Shown here: piece by piece, positions 52,670 to 62,955 of the stretch
Position numbering within the stretch: position 1 is the stretch's first letter
How the letters are laid out: every line of letters starts with the position of its first letter
The notes under the pieces: model-generated
Database searches by the model: none
Told to the model about the DNA's origin: nothing
The model's input: the letters and a program-made list of their open reading frames with translations, nothing else
Made by a program: the position numbers and the translations under genes
DNA from: Edaphochlamys debaryana
Taxonomy: Eukaryota > Chlorophyta > Chlorophyceae > Chlamydomonadales
Length of the DNA: 64,000 nt
Direction of reading: 5' to 3'
Assembly (NCBI GenBank): GCA_016858145.1
Contig: JAEHOE010000203.1
Location: 91,950-155,949, forward strand

Positions 52670-55600
52670 ATGGCTGCACAAGCAGCGCAGACGCTGATGT
52701 GTCCAGAGGCTGAGGCGAACCTGAGCGAGTTCTTCGCGCATGCGCAGGCGGTCCTCGCGGCAGGAGCGGAGGCCAGCCCGGCCTTGCTTAATGCCCTCGC
52801 TTCGAGCACAAATGACATGGCTGCGCGGCCGTGTCGGTGGTTAGATGCTGATGAAACTGCCGCCGGCAACACCGCGGCCGATCTGCTGGGCCGACCTGCG
52901 TTCAAACAGGCTCTCCTGCTCATAGCCAACGAGGTCACGCGGTGGTCATGGGCGCCAGCGCAGCGCAGCGCCGAGGAGCACGAGGGGCTGAGGGCAAAGG
53001 TCGGGGCGCTGCGGGCCGTGGAGCTCTTATGCGGCAGCCTCCTCCTCGTGGCACCCCCCACTCCCCCGGTCCTCGACTTTGCCCGGCGCCTGGTCCGGTC
53101 CCAGACGCTCGAGGCTCTGTCGGGCCGTCTCTCGGACGCTCGGGCGGAGCTGGACTTCCTGTCAGACCAAGCAGCGGCAGCCGCCGCTGCCGGCGGCGCC
53201 GGGCCGTTCGTGCATGCGGACGCGTGTTCGTTGCTGCTGCCGCTGGTAGCCTCGGTCGGCGCGCCTGCAGTCCTGACGCGAGGGTGCCTGATGTTGGCAG
53301 TACGAGTGTCAAACGCCGCACCGCAACCGCAGCAGCGGCAGCCCGCTGCTGCCAGTGGCGCGGCGCCGGAGCCCAGCGCGCCTGCTCAGCCCGCGGGGGC
53401 TGCGGCCGGCGGCAGCGGAGGGGCCTCGGACTCAGCGGCGGAGGAGGCGGCGGCTGCGTCGGCCTCCTACGCCCAGGAGCTGGCGGCGGCGCTGCGGGCG
53501 AGCGCCGTGGTGGAGCACACGTGCATCGCCCTCGCCTCTGTCCTTCGGCTGTGGGACGCGACCGGCCCAGAGGCAATCGAGGAGCACCCCGGGGTCGATC
53601 CCGCCTTTTTACGGGCCTTATCAGCGCACGCGGACAAGACTGTGAGCAACGTCACCAGCACCTTTCCCGCCCTTCACGCGGCCACGGAGGTAGGGCTGTC
53701 GGCAGGCCTGCGCATTGTCGCAGCGCTCGGCCCCGCCGCATTCTACTCGTCCGTGGCTCACGGCATCGCGGTCCTCTCAGCCCTGGACGGCGAGACCTCG
53801 TATGGCCTAGACCCTGCCGTGCTCGCGGGCTTCACCCGTGTGTTCTGGGTTGAGGTGGCGGAGCGGCTGGAGTCCGGTTCCAGCTCTGGAGTACGGCGGA
53901 GCAAGGACTTTCGGTGCGTTGGACCGCTGATGAACCTCGCCGCGTCGCTGGCGGGCAAGGGCTTCATACTGTGGGATCCCGCGGCGGCAAGTGGGATCTT
54001 TCCGCCGTTCGCAGTGCTGCCGCTAGCCATGCGGGTCGCCCGGGTGGGGGTGCAAGCCGCGGACGAAGCCGCGGGAAGGACGGAGGTGGTGGCAGTGGCC
54101 GCCCTGAGGGCCGCACAGCAAGGCACTGGGCCCTGCCGTGTCCTTCTGGACTGGACAATGGCTCCTGTCCTCGCGGTCTTTGCCCTTCAAGCCGCGAGCT
54201 CGGCAATGCGCGCAGGCGCAGGCCCAGAGGGCAGCGCTTGCTTGGGCGAGGAGTGGTGGCGGCTGGCGGCCGCCCTGACCCCGCACCTGCGAGCACCCGC
54301 CGCGGGGTTCCCTGGCGTCAGCCTTCCGTCGCATTACGGCAAACACATACTGGCCGAGCTTCCGAGTGTGACCCTGGCCCCAGGTGAGGTTCATGGCGGG
54401 GCCCGCAGTCTCCAACCAGACCCGACCCAGATCGACCCACATCAACCCAGATCACCACAGATGACACCCAGATTAATGAGTGCTTGTACCGACATCACCC
54501 TTCTTTTTCGCCCACAGCGCCCCTGCCGCTCGCCCTGCCGCCCGCCCCGCCGCTCGGACTGGAGTCGGCGCTTGCTGGCGGCGTGCTGCCCTGCCTGGAG
54601 CGCCTCTTCCGCCGCGCCGCCGCCAGTCTGCGCGAGAGCAGGCCAGACTCCTCAGAAGTCGAGGCGCTGCTTGCGCTTAATGCAAGATACGATGACGTCT
54701 CGGCTTGGCTGGCCCCGCTGCTGGCGTGGGGCAACGCCCGGCAGGCGGCTGCGCTGGTGCGGACCATTGGGAAGGGCCTCGAGGCCACCGCCGCCGCCGA
54801 CACCATCACGCCTGACGACACGGTGTGCGGGGACGCCGTGTTGGCAATGGCCTCTCACTTCCTGACTGCGGGGCGGCTGTGGCTAGAGGGCCTGGCAGCA
54901 AGCCGGGACAGGGGGCCCGGCAGCGCGGGACCTCTAGCACAGCGAGCCGGGCCGGGCGGAGGCGGTGCGGGGGCCCATTCGCCGGCGGAGCGGCAGCTGC
55001 TGGAGATGCTGGCGGCAGCTGCGGCGGCCTGGCTGCCGCCAATGTGCCGCCTGCTGTGGGCTAGGTTCGACGCCGGTGCCATGTTGTCATCGCCCCTCAT
55101 CACCTGCCTCTGCTGGCAGCCCGTCCTGGCCCGCGTCGACGCCACGCATGGCACTCCCACGAGACCCTCAGCGGTGGTGGCAGCCGGGCCGGCCGCTGCA
55201 GGGGCGGCGGCAGGGTCGTCAGCAAGCGGCGCCGGCTGGGGTACAGCGCTGACGGACCCGGTACGGCTCGTCCGCGTGGCGTTGAGGATGGTGGACGGGG
55301 ATGGCGCAGGACCCGTTGGAGACCCCAAGAAGGTGCTGTATCTGCGGTACCTGGCACAGGCCTGCTGCACGGTCGCGGCAGCGTTTCCGGAGGAGGTGGC
55401 GGGACGTGGAAGGGCGGGCCCCGTGTGGGAGACATCAAAGCTGCGGGCTCTGACGGCTGAGCTAAGAACTCACGGACACGCGGCGGAGGCAGAGGCAGCG
55501 GAGGCGCTCCCAGCTCAGCTGGTGCGCTGGGCGCACGGCAGCGGGCCGCGGGGCGGCAGGGGCGGCGCACGGGCGTCCGCCGCCTCCGGGGCCCAAGCGC

Positions 55601-55860
55601 TGGCCGCTCGCTTCGGTGCGTGGTTCCCTGGCTTGGAGGCCGCCGCCGCCCTGCTGCCGGCCTCGCCCGCCGCCGCGCGCGCGTGCCTGGGCGGCTGCTC
55701 CAACCCGGCCTGCGCCAACCTGGAGGGTGACAGCGATGCGGCCCTGCCTCTGCGGGCGTGCGCGGGCTGCGGCGGCGCTGCGTCGTACTGCAGCCGCGAG
55801 TGCCAGACGGCGCACTGGCGGTCGGGGCACCGGGAGGCGTGCCGTGTTAGAGGCGGCTGA
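52670..55860 (+). CDS. MYND-finger family protein, copy 5 (intact, 1,018 residues)
   Basis: Exon 1 is 52670-54383 and exon 2 is 54518-55860, with a 134-base intron (GTGAGG..CCACAG) at the family's phase-1 position after VTLAPG. The frame is open throughout, so this is the reference copy for the family. The start MAAQAAQTLMCPEAE matches the paralogues. The body is Ala-rich and helical, with blocks AADLLGRPAFKQALLLIANE, SQTLEALSGRL, CLGEEWWRLAAAL, GGVLPCLERLFRR and RQAAALVRTIGKGLEA; I recognise no domain in it. The MYND finger is at about 965-1013: CSNPAC, CAGC, YCSREC, then HWRSGHREAC. MYND fingers bind zinc and proline-rich partner peptides. No SET or other catalytic domain accompanies it. 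The intron carries a GACCCACAT nonamer. Molecular role unknown. Confidence 0.85.
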
Positions 55861-57626
55861 TCGGGGAGGGATAGCGGGTAGAGGATGTTTAGCATAGCTG
55901 TACGCAGCTGGGCTGGCGGGGGGAAGAGCAGTAACGCATGTTGGCTTGCGGGGTGCTCTCTGGACGCCGGAGCAGCGGCTCGGGGGTGTATGAAGCGGGT
56001 TTCAGCTCCAGAGCCTCCAGGGTCTGCCTCGGAGGCTTGCACACGCGGTGTGGCATGCACGCAGCCATGCATTCACTGCTGGGGCAGTGCCTTGCTTGGT
56101 GCTGGCATGCGGGTGACGCCATGGTAGCCTGGGTGGCCTGGGCGCTTATAACGACTTGAGATACGGTTCGTCCCCCGCATGGTCTGGTTGCGATGACGGG
56201 GCCAACATTACGCACATCCGGGAGCACACTTCTGCGCTTTGTGCGGGGGCCTGAGGACGGGGTTTGGGTTCCTGCCTGGCAAGCAAGCGGTTGAGAGACT
56301 TGAGACTGGATTCCACAGGCGGTAATGGGTGTACGCGTGGATGGCTTGGGTACTTCTGCTGGGGACTTTGCGTGCCCTTGCAGGGTCTACTTCTATATCT
56401 GCACTCATATGCAATCGGGTCCCTTGTACTTCAAACTTGCCCTTCTGGGCATGCACGGGGACGGCTACGAGGGCTGCGGGCAGTTGACTTGCGAGGTGGA
56501 GGTTGAGAGACAGGACTTGTGCCCTTGATGTGTGGGGGGGCACTGCTCTTGCTGGGCTGTTACGGGATTTGCTTGCGCTTTGGCCGAGCTCGGGGGTGGT
56601 TGTTGAGGTGACGGCGGTGAACCAGGTGTTGTGAGAAGAACGTCGTGGGGGTTACACGGAGCAAGAGTGTGCAGAGGGCTGCATGCCGGAAGCTGTGCAA
56701 GCGGTGCGAGCCACTGACCTTCCCCTTGCGTGGATCTCTTTTGTGTCTGTGCCTGGGGAACCAGGGGTGGGGAACGACGCAGCTGGCCTGTCACAAGCAG
56801 GGTTAGCTCATTGCTGGCAGGGGCGGACTGAGCACTGAAGCAGGCTCCTGCTCAGCCACCCAGGAAAGTGCTCAGGCGCGGGCCTGGCGGCCCTGGCTGG
56901 ACCACACAAGCCGCATATGCCTCTTCATATGGTCATAGCTACCGTATGACACATCAGCGCAAGGGAAGGTAGCATTACACGAAGCGGTCTGCGCGTGCAG
57001 AGCGCATGGGCAGGGGGTTCTGTGCTCGGAGGTGCGGCAAGGGGCCTTAAGGGGCGACGGGGGTCGGGGGAGTTCTGTGCTCGCAGGGGCCGTGCAGCGT
57101 AGACCGGACGGCGACGGGGGATGCAGCTGAACGCGTCGATGTAGCCGCTGCCGCAACGCGAGAGAAGAAGGCGGGGTGCCAGCAATGCGCATCGCCGAGG
57201 CCGGGGCTAACCTAGGGGATGCCGCGCGCGCAAACGGTACTTTCCTGGCTCCTGGTGTCGAGGCCCCCGGTGTTGTGCGTGCAGGCGGCCGCCAGTCCCG
57301 CTAGAGCACGTTGGCCCACCTGTGATCAAAGTGAAGCGCAGCGTCGAGTCAGCCTGTGGTGTTGCTAACAGTAATAGTGCGGTGCGTGTGCAGTGCGAAC
57401 CGGGGGAAAGACTCAGCGGGGGTCGGGGGAGAAGTGGCGGGAAAGGGCGGGGAGGGGCACGCACGGCAGCTCGCTCGGCAAGTGCCTTGGAGACAGGCAT
57501 AGTTGACAGCAAACATCATTGTATAGACCCATTACAAGGCTTGCTAGTCTCTTCTCGCGCGTGACGCAACATCCCAACGCGTTTCTTACAGCTGCACCGA
57601 CACGAGCTAACAAGGCGCTAAAGGTC
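55861..57626. other. Spacer between MYND copies 5 and 6
   Basis: No supported gene. It holds the 3' UTR of copy 5 and the promoter of copy 6, including the conserved block at 57073-57109. A weaker second version of the start of that block (TTCTGTGCTCGGAGG) occurs at about 57018. Confidence 0.5.
57073..57109 (+). promoter_or_regulatory. 37-bp upstream block shared with MYND copy 1
   Basis: Matches the reverse complement of 8998-9034 at 36 of 37 positions, in the same sense relative to its gene, but here about 520-555 bases before the ATG. The different spacing argues for a transcription-level element or a 5' exon rather than a site tied to the start codon. Confidence 0.55.
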
Positions 57627-60600
57627 ATGGCTGCATCGCTAGGACCTCCACTTATGTGCCCGGAGGCGGAACAGGAGGTCCGCGACTTCGTGGCGGGCAC
57701 TGAGGCGATCCTCGGGACCGGTGCCGGCGCGCTGTTTGGCCTCGCGAGAAGCGTCGATGCTCTCCGCGTTCGCACGAAGGCATGGATGGCAGTCAGCGAG
57801 GCTGCCACCGACAAAACCGTCGCCGAGCTGCTGTCGCGGCCCGCATTCCGGCGGGCTCTGCTCCTCGCGACCAATGGGTCGACGCGATGGGCATGGTCGC
57901 CCGCACATCGCAGCGCTGAACAGCAAGAGGGGCTGAGGGCGCGGCTGGAGGTTCTCTGGTCCACGGTCAGCCTCAACGCCAGCCTCATCCTCGCATCTAA
58001 GACACAGCCCGCCTGCGTCGACTTCGTTCGGCGCCTGGTCCGGTCCCAGACGCTCGAGGCTGTGTCGGGCCGTCTTGCGGACGTTCGGACGGAGCTGCAC
58101 TCACTTGCAGATGACGCAGTCGCGGCAGCAGTGGCGGGAACTGCCGCGCCCCTCCTGCAAGCGTCTACGGAGCTCCTCACGGCGCTTGTATCCGGCCTGA
58201 CCGTGACTGCCGCCCTGACGACCGTGTGCCTTCAGCTGGCGGCAGCCAAGCTACCATCAGGGCCGCCGGGAGTGACGGCCGCTGCGGCGGCTGCGGCTGG
58301 CGGCAACGCGGGTCCCTCCGGCGCGGAGGTTGAGGCGGCGGCTGCATCGGGGGCTGCGGCCGGCGGCAGTGCGGGTCCCTCTGACTCGGCGGCGGCTGCA
58401 TCGGCCTGCTACGCCCAGGAGCTGGCGGCGGCGCTGCGGGCGAGCGCCGTGGTGGAGCACACGTGCGCGGCCCTGGCGGCGCTACTCCGGCTGTGGGCCG
58501 TCGTGAGGACGGCAGTCTCCGACGGGGCGCCAGCCGCCATGCCGCTCGCGGCCTTTCAACTTTTGTCACGAAACGTTGACGCGGCCGTTTGTGACGTGAC
58601 GGCCACTCTCCATACTCTGTATTCTCTGCAGCCCCGCGCTGTGCCGGCGTCGCCCCTCGCCAGCGCCGCGCTCCTCGGCCCCTGCGCTTCCTTCACGGCC
58701 CTTGCGCACGGCGTGGCGGTCCTCTCGGCCATGGACGGCGAGGGCACGCGCGGCCTGGAGCCCAGCGTGGAGCGGGGTTTCTGCCAAGGGCTGCAGCTGG
58801 AGGCCGAGGAACGCCTGCGGGGCATTCCCACCTCCCAGCTGCCGAGCGCCAGAGTCGAGTTGCCGCTAAGGGACTTAGTCTCGTTTCTGGCGGCACAGGA
58901 CAGCCAGCTGCCCGCCACCGCGCCGCCAGCCGCCAAGGCGCTCCTGCCGTACAGCTCCGCGATAGCGCTGGCGTTGCGGGCGGCTCGGGTCGGGGTTCAG
59001 GCGAGCGCGGAAGCGGCAGCGGGAAGGACGGCGGAGCAGGAGCTGGCGGCCTTGACGGCCGCGCGCCTGGGCACGGGGCCCTGCCGGGTCCTGCTCACTT
59101 GGCGCGTGGCCACGGTCCTTGCCATTGAGGCCCTGACCACAGCAAACAACCTGGTCAACACCGGCGCAGAGACGGATGGCAGCGTGGACCTGGGCGAGGA
59201 GTGGTGGCGGCTGACCGTCGCCCTGGCGCCCCACCTTCGAGCACCCGCGGGGTCCCCTGGTAGCGGTGTGGTCCAAGCGTCAGGCGCTGCGGGGTTTGCG
59301 GCGCACTACGGTCGGAACCTGCTCGACCAGCTGCCGGGACTGCCCCTGCTCCCAGGTGTGTGCCGTACGGCGGTTTGCCCTCAGTCCCAAGCTGGGCAGA
59401 CGGCTTGGGGGTCAGCCGAGCTGGCGGGGGGTGCGGGTTGCCTCCTTGGCTTGGCCCTGGCCAGCAGTATCCCCGTGTGTGCCGTGTTTCCGTGGTTTGC
59501 AAGCAGTGATAAGTCTCGCCCTCCCACTCCTGCTCCGCCCCTCAGGGCCGCTCCCGCCTGCCCCCAAGCCAAGCTTTCGGTCGGCGCTTGCCGGCGGCGT
59601 GCTGCCCTGCCTGGAGCGCCTCTTCCGCCGCGCCGCCGCCAGCCAGCTCCAAACCGGGCCCGGCGGCGGCCCCGAAGCATCACCGCCCGAGGCGCAGACC
59701 CTCTTTGCCTTCAAGCAGCGCTACGGCGACAGCTGGCGCTGGCTGGCCCCCCTGCTGGCGTGGGGCGACGCCCGCAGGCGGCGGCGCTGGTGCGGACCGT
59801 TGGGAAGGGCCTCGAGGCCACAGTCCCAGTCAACCTCGCCTCTGATGACGCGTCTGTTAAGAACTTGTTTAGCTCGGTCGTTGGGACCTTCCTCGGTATG
59901 AGCCGTAGGTGGCTCGAGGACATGGCAGCACGCGCGGGCGGGCAGCAAGCGGCAGGGGCCGCACCGGGGCCGGGCGGCGGCGGAGCGGGGGCGCTGTTGC
60001 CGGCGGAGCGGCAGCTTCTGGAGATGCTGGCGGCAGCAGTGGCGGCCTGGCTGCCGCCGCTGTTCCGTGGAGTATGGGCGCGGTACGGTTTGGGAACCGT
60101 GGGCGCATCGGCCCTACTCTGCGGCCTCCACGTGCTGCCCCTTCTCGCCTGCGCGGATGCTAAGTTGGGCGCCCCAAGCTCGGGCGTGGCGGCAGCTGGA
60201 TCAGCGGCAGCGGCTACAGGAGCAGCGGCAAGGGTGAGGGCGTCATCAGCGGGGGCCGCAACGGCCGGCCAGACCTCGGGAGGCGGCGGCTGGCTGGCCG
60301 GGCTGTCTCCTGTGCGGTTCGTCGGGGTGGCGTTAAAGCCGCAAGTCGCTGAAACCATCATGCAGCTGACTGCAGGGAGCCACTTGCAGCTCTACCTGAT
60401 ACCGCTGGCAGAGGCTTGCTGCGCGGTCGCGGCGGCGCTCCCGGAGGAGGTGGCGAAGGGCGGAGGGGCGGGCCCGGCTTGGGAGCCGTCACAGCTGCGG
60501 TCCCTGGGTGCCGAGTGCAGGGCCCGAGGTGACGCGGCGGCGGCGGAGGCGGTGGAGGCGCTGGCGGCTCAGCTGGTGCGCTGGGCGCACGGCAGCGGGC

Positions 60601-60944
60601 CGCGGGGCGGCAGGGGCGGCGCACGGGCGTCCGCCGCCTCCGGGGCCCAAGCGCTGGCCGCTCGCTTCGGTGCGTGGTTCCCTGGCTTGGAGGCCGCCGC
60701 CGCCTTGCTGCCGGCCTCGCCCGCCGCCGCCCGCGCGTGCCTGGGCGGCTGCTCCAACCCGGCCTGCGCCAACCTGGAGGGCGACAGCGATGCGGCCCTG
60801 CCTCTGCGGGCGTGCGCGGGCTGCGGCGGCGCTGCGTCGTACTGCAGCCGCGAGTGCCAGACGGCTCACTGGCGGTCGGGCCACCGGAAGGCGTGCCGGG
60901 GCGGCGCTGGGGGAGGCGGCGGCGGGGCCCGGCGCAGCAGCTGA
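57627..60944 (+). CDS. MYND-finger family protein, copy 6 (one frameshift in exon 2)
   Basis: Exon 1 is 57627-59355 (start MAASLGPPLMCPEAE). The 190-base intron (59356-59545) has GTGTGT..CTCAG ends at the family position. Exon 2 begins at 59546 in the frame GPLPPAPKPSFRSALAGGVL. At about 59774 one G is missing relative to paralogues (CCCGGCAGG reads CCCGCAGG), so the spliced frame turns into arginine-rich sequence and stops near 59901. The family sequence resumes in the other frame (QAAALVRTVGKGLEA) and continues to an intact MYND finger (GCSNPAC, CAGC, YCSREC, HWRSGHRKAC) and the stop at 60942. If the intron is not spliced, its 190 bases offset the missing base and one frame of 1,105 residues stays open from ATG to finger. 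Real loss, assembly error and intron retention are all possible. Confidence 0.75.
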   Translation: MAASLGPPLMCPEAEQEVRDFVAGTEAILGTGAGALFGLARSVDALRVRTKAWMAVSEAATDKTVAELLSRPAFRRALLLATNGSTRWAWSPAHRSAEQQEGLRARLEVLWSTVSLNASLILASKTQPACVDFVRRLVRSQTLEAVSGRLADVRTELHSLADDAVAAAVAGTAAPLLQASTELLTALVSGLTVTAALTTVCLQLAAAKLPSGPPGVTAAAAAAAGGNAGPSGAEVEAAAASGAAAGGSAGPSDSAAAASACYAQELAAALRASAVVEHTCAALAALLRLWAVVRTAVSDGAPAAMPLAAFQLLSRNVDAAVCDVTATLHTLYSLQPRAVPASPLASAALLGPCASFTALAHGVAVLSAMDGEGTRGLEPSVERGFCQGLQLEAEERLRGIPTSQLPSARVELPLRDLVSFLAAQDSQLPATAPPAAKALLPYSSAIALALRAARVGVQASAEAAAGRTAEQELAALTAARLGTGPCRVLLTWRVATVLAIEALTTANNLVNTGAETDGSVDLGEEWWRLTVALAPHLRAPAGSPGSGVVQASGAAGFAAHYGRNLLDQLPGLPLLPGVCRTAVCPQSQAGQTAWGSAELAGGAGCLLGLALASSIPVCAVFPWFASSDKSRPPTPAPPLRAAPACPQAKLSVGACRRRAALPGAPLPPRRRQPAPNRARRRPRSITARGADPLCLQAALRRQLALAGPPAGVGRRPQAAALVRTVGKGLEATVPVNLASDDASVKNLFSSVVGTFLGMSRRWLEDMAARAGGQQAAGAAPGPGGGGAGALLPAERQLLEMLAAAVAAWLPPLFRGVWARYGLGTVGASALLCGLHVLPLLACADAKLGAPSSGVAAAGSAAAATGAAARVRASSAGAATAGQTSGGGGWLAGLSPVRFVGVALKPQVAETIMQLTAGSHLQLYLIPLAEACCAVAAALPEEVAKGGGAGPAWEPSQLRSLGAECRARGDAAAAEAVEALAAQLVRWAHGSGPRGGRGGARASAASGAQALAARFGAWFPGLEAAAALLPASPAAARACLGGCSNPACANLEGDSDAALPLRACAGCGGAASYCSRECQTAHWRSGHRKACRGGAGGGGGGARRSS

Positions 60945-62955
60945 CAGGTGAACGATCTGGCGGATGAATGTATGAGGTCGGGCGGGTATGGCAGTGTAAT
61001 GTTCGTTGTTGTTTGTTGGCCTAGGGGGGCAGAGCATTGTTCACGGCTCAGATGCCATTTGCTTGGGGGCGGCGCCTGTAAGTCGCCGGTAAGGCCTAGC
61101 CATGGCCACTTGTGGCACCATACGGCAGTTTGTCAGGTATTGTGGGCCGAGCGCTCACTGTTCCTTCATGTTGTGGGGTCCGTGGACACCCCGAGTTCCT
61201 GGCATTCGGCACCGTATGCAGCTCCCCTTGAGTGGGAGCAAGATGCCGCTAGCGCAAGCTCGGGTCAGTCAGTGAGTGGGGAAGAGTGGGCATGACAAGT
61301 TGGTTGGCCAAGACGGGTGCATTGATTGTTGGCTTACGGTAATACGTGAGGCGCATGAAGAGTCCGGCCGGTGGCCCCGGTTGTAAGGCTTGTAGCGAGG
61401 ACCCAGGCGCCGCAATAGTGAGGCTCTCCGCCAAGTTGATCTCGGACGCGGCTGGTAACGCTAGACCAGGCGCCCCAAGCGGCCCAAGCTCCTACAAGCC
61501 GCATGGAGAGCCCACGCCAGCGCCCACGCCGCATGCAGGCAACGCACAGCGACCCCTGCGGTTGGGCGCCCTTGGGCACACACCTGAGCCCTTAAGCACC
61601 GGGGCCACCACAGGCATGAGCCTCCTCACGGGGCCGAGGCGCTTGAGGCCCCGCTTCGTCCCCTGCTGTCGGCAGCTCAACTAAGGCTGGGGGCTTCTTC
61701 AAAGGGCTCGAGAAAGTGCTACACGCGCCTGTATCCCATTGGACCTGTGCCAGCCTGCTAGACGTAACCGGCACAGCTCTACGTCGTCGGCAGCAACAGC
61801 ATGCCGGTTACTCAAGCGTAGCCGTTCTCACCCGCATCACCAACTACATCTGCTGCCGCTCCGTGTAGTGCTAGATAGCCCTGCTGCTAGTGCATTGCAT
61901 GCTAGTGCACTGCATGGAGGCCATGCCCTCCGTCCCCTGCTGTCGGCAGCTCAACTCCCGAGTACAATTCGGGCCCCGGTAGTGGGACGGCAAGCGGGGC
62001 AAGGCGGCGACACCAAAGCCCGGACTGCAGCTCGGACATGAACGCCCATACAGGCCGTGTCCTCAATCACAGCCGCATGCGCCTCAGTACATGTTCAGGT
62101 GGCCACCAGCGTCACCCTGGAAGGCCAGCCCCCCTGTGGGCAACACCTGCTGCACCCGCTTCAGGACTGGAACGTGCCTTCCTCAAAAACCTTGCACACC
62201 GCAGATGCAATGCCAGAGCAGTCGGAGGTCAAGAGCCCAATCCATTCTTGCACCCGATCAAGCTTCCATCCACCGAGGCGCAGGCTTCCTTCGCCTGTTT
62301 CTCTGCCTTGACGAGAGTGGACGCCGCCTCTTGTCCAGCATGCTACCAGCCCCCACTTCCTGCAGTCCGTGCACACGTAAAGCCATCGCCATGTGAACCA
62401 CCCCAGGCGACGATGCTGGCCCCTGCCTCCGAAGGCAAGTTCAACGTGCAGGCACCAGTACTACCCTCGCGAACTCTGCCCTCCAGGACCACCTCACTAC
62501 CCTTGTCGTACTACGCCAATGTGGGATGAATAGCTGTCGCACAGCCAGCCCCGTTATGCCCAGCATTGGGCTTCAATGGAGCCTAGACTTCAGCAAAGCC
62601 CGAAACCCACTCTTTAGGTTCAACAAGTTGCTTGCCTCCCAGTAAGCTAAGCACGACAGCTAGACGCTCACCGGCAATCGCAGGCAGCAAGCCACACATG
62701 CCCGGACGTCCGTTGGCACACATAGGAACTCGCCGCCTCGCCAACATGAGCACCCCTCACGCCTCACCTACTGCAGTTCTCAAGTTTGCCAGCAAGTGTG
62801 CAGTGTGCCCGAACGCAAAGTACACCCTAGCTGTGTGCCTTCACCCTGCCGCTACAGCCCCGTCGCCCCGCAGCCCTCATCACCACTGTGTCGCCATCGA
62901 CCCTGCCCCGCCCGGCCCACATTCAAACGGCCTGACAGCAAGTGGCAAGGAACGC
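60945..62955. other. 3' UTR of MYND copy 6 and spacer
   Basis: The first 80 bases match the 3' UTR of MYND copy B. Beyond the TGTAA at 60995 I see no supported gene. Two short direct repeats of a CCCTGCTGTCGGCAGCTCAACT-type sequence occur near 61660 and 61935. Confidence 0.45.
60995..60999 (+). terminator. TGTAA poly(A) signal of MYND copy 6
   Basis: TGTAA lies 51 bases after the stop inside a block conserved with copy B, where the same position reads TGCAA. Confidence 0.6.
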
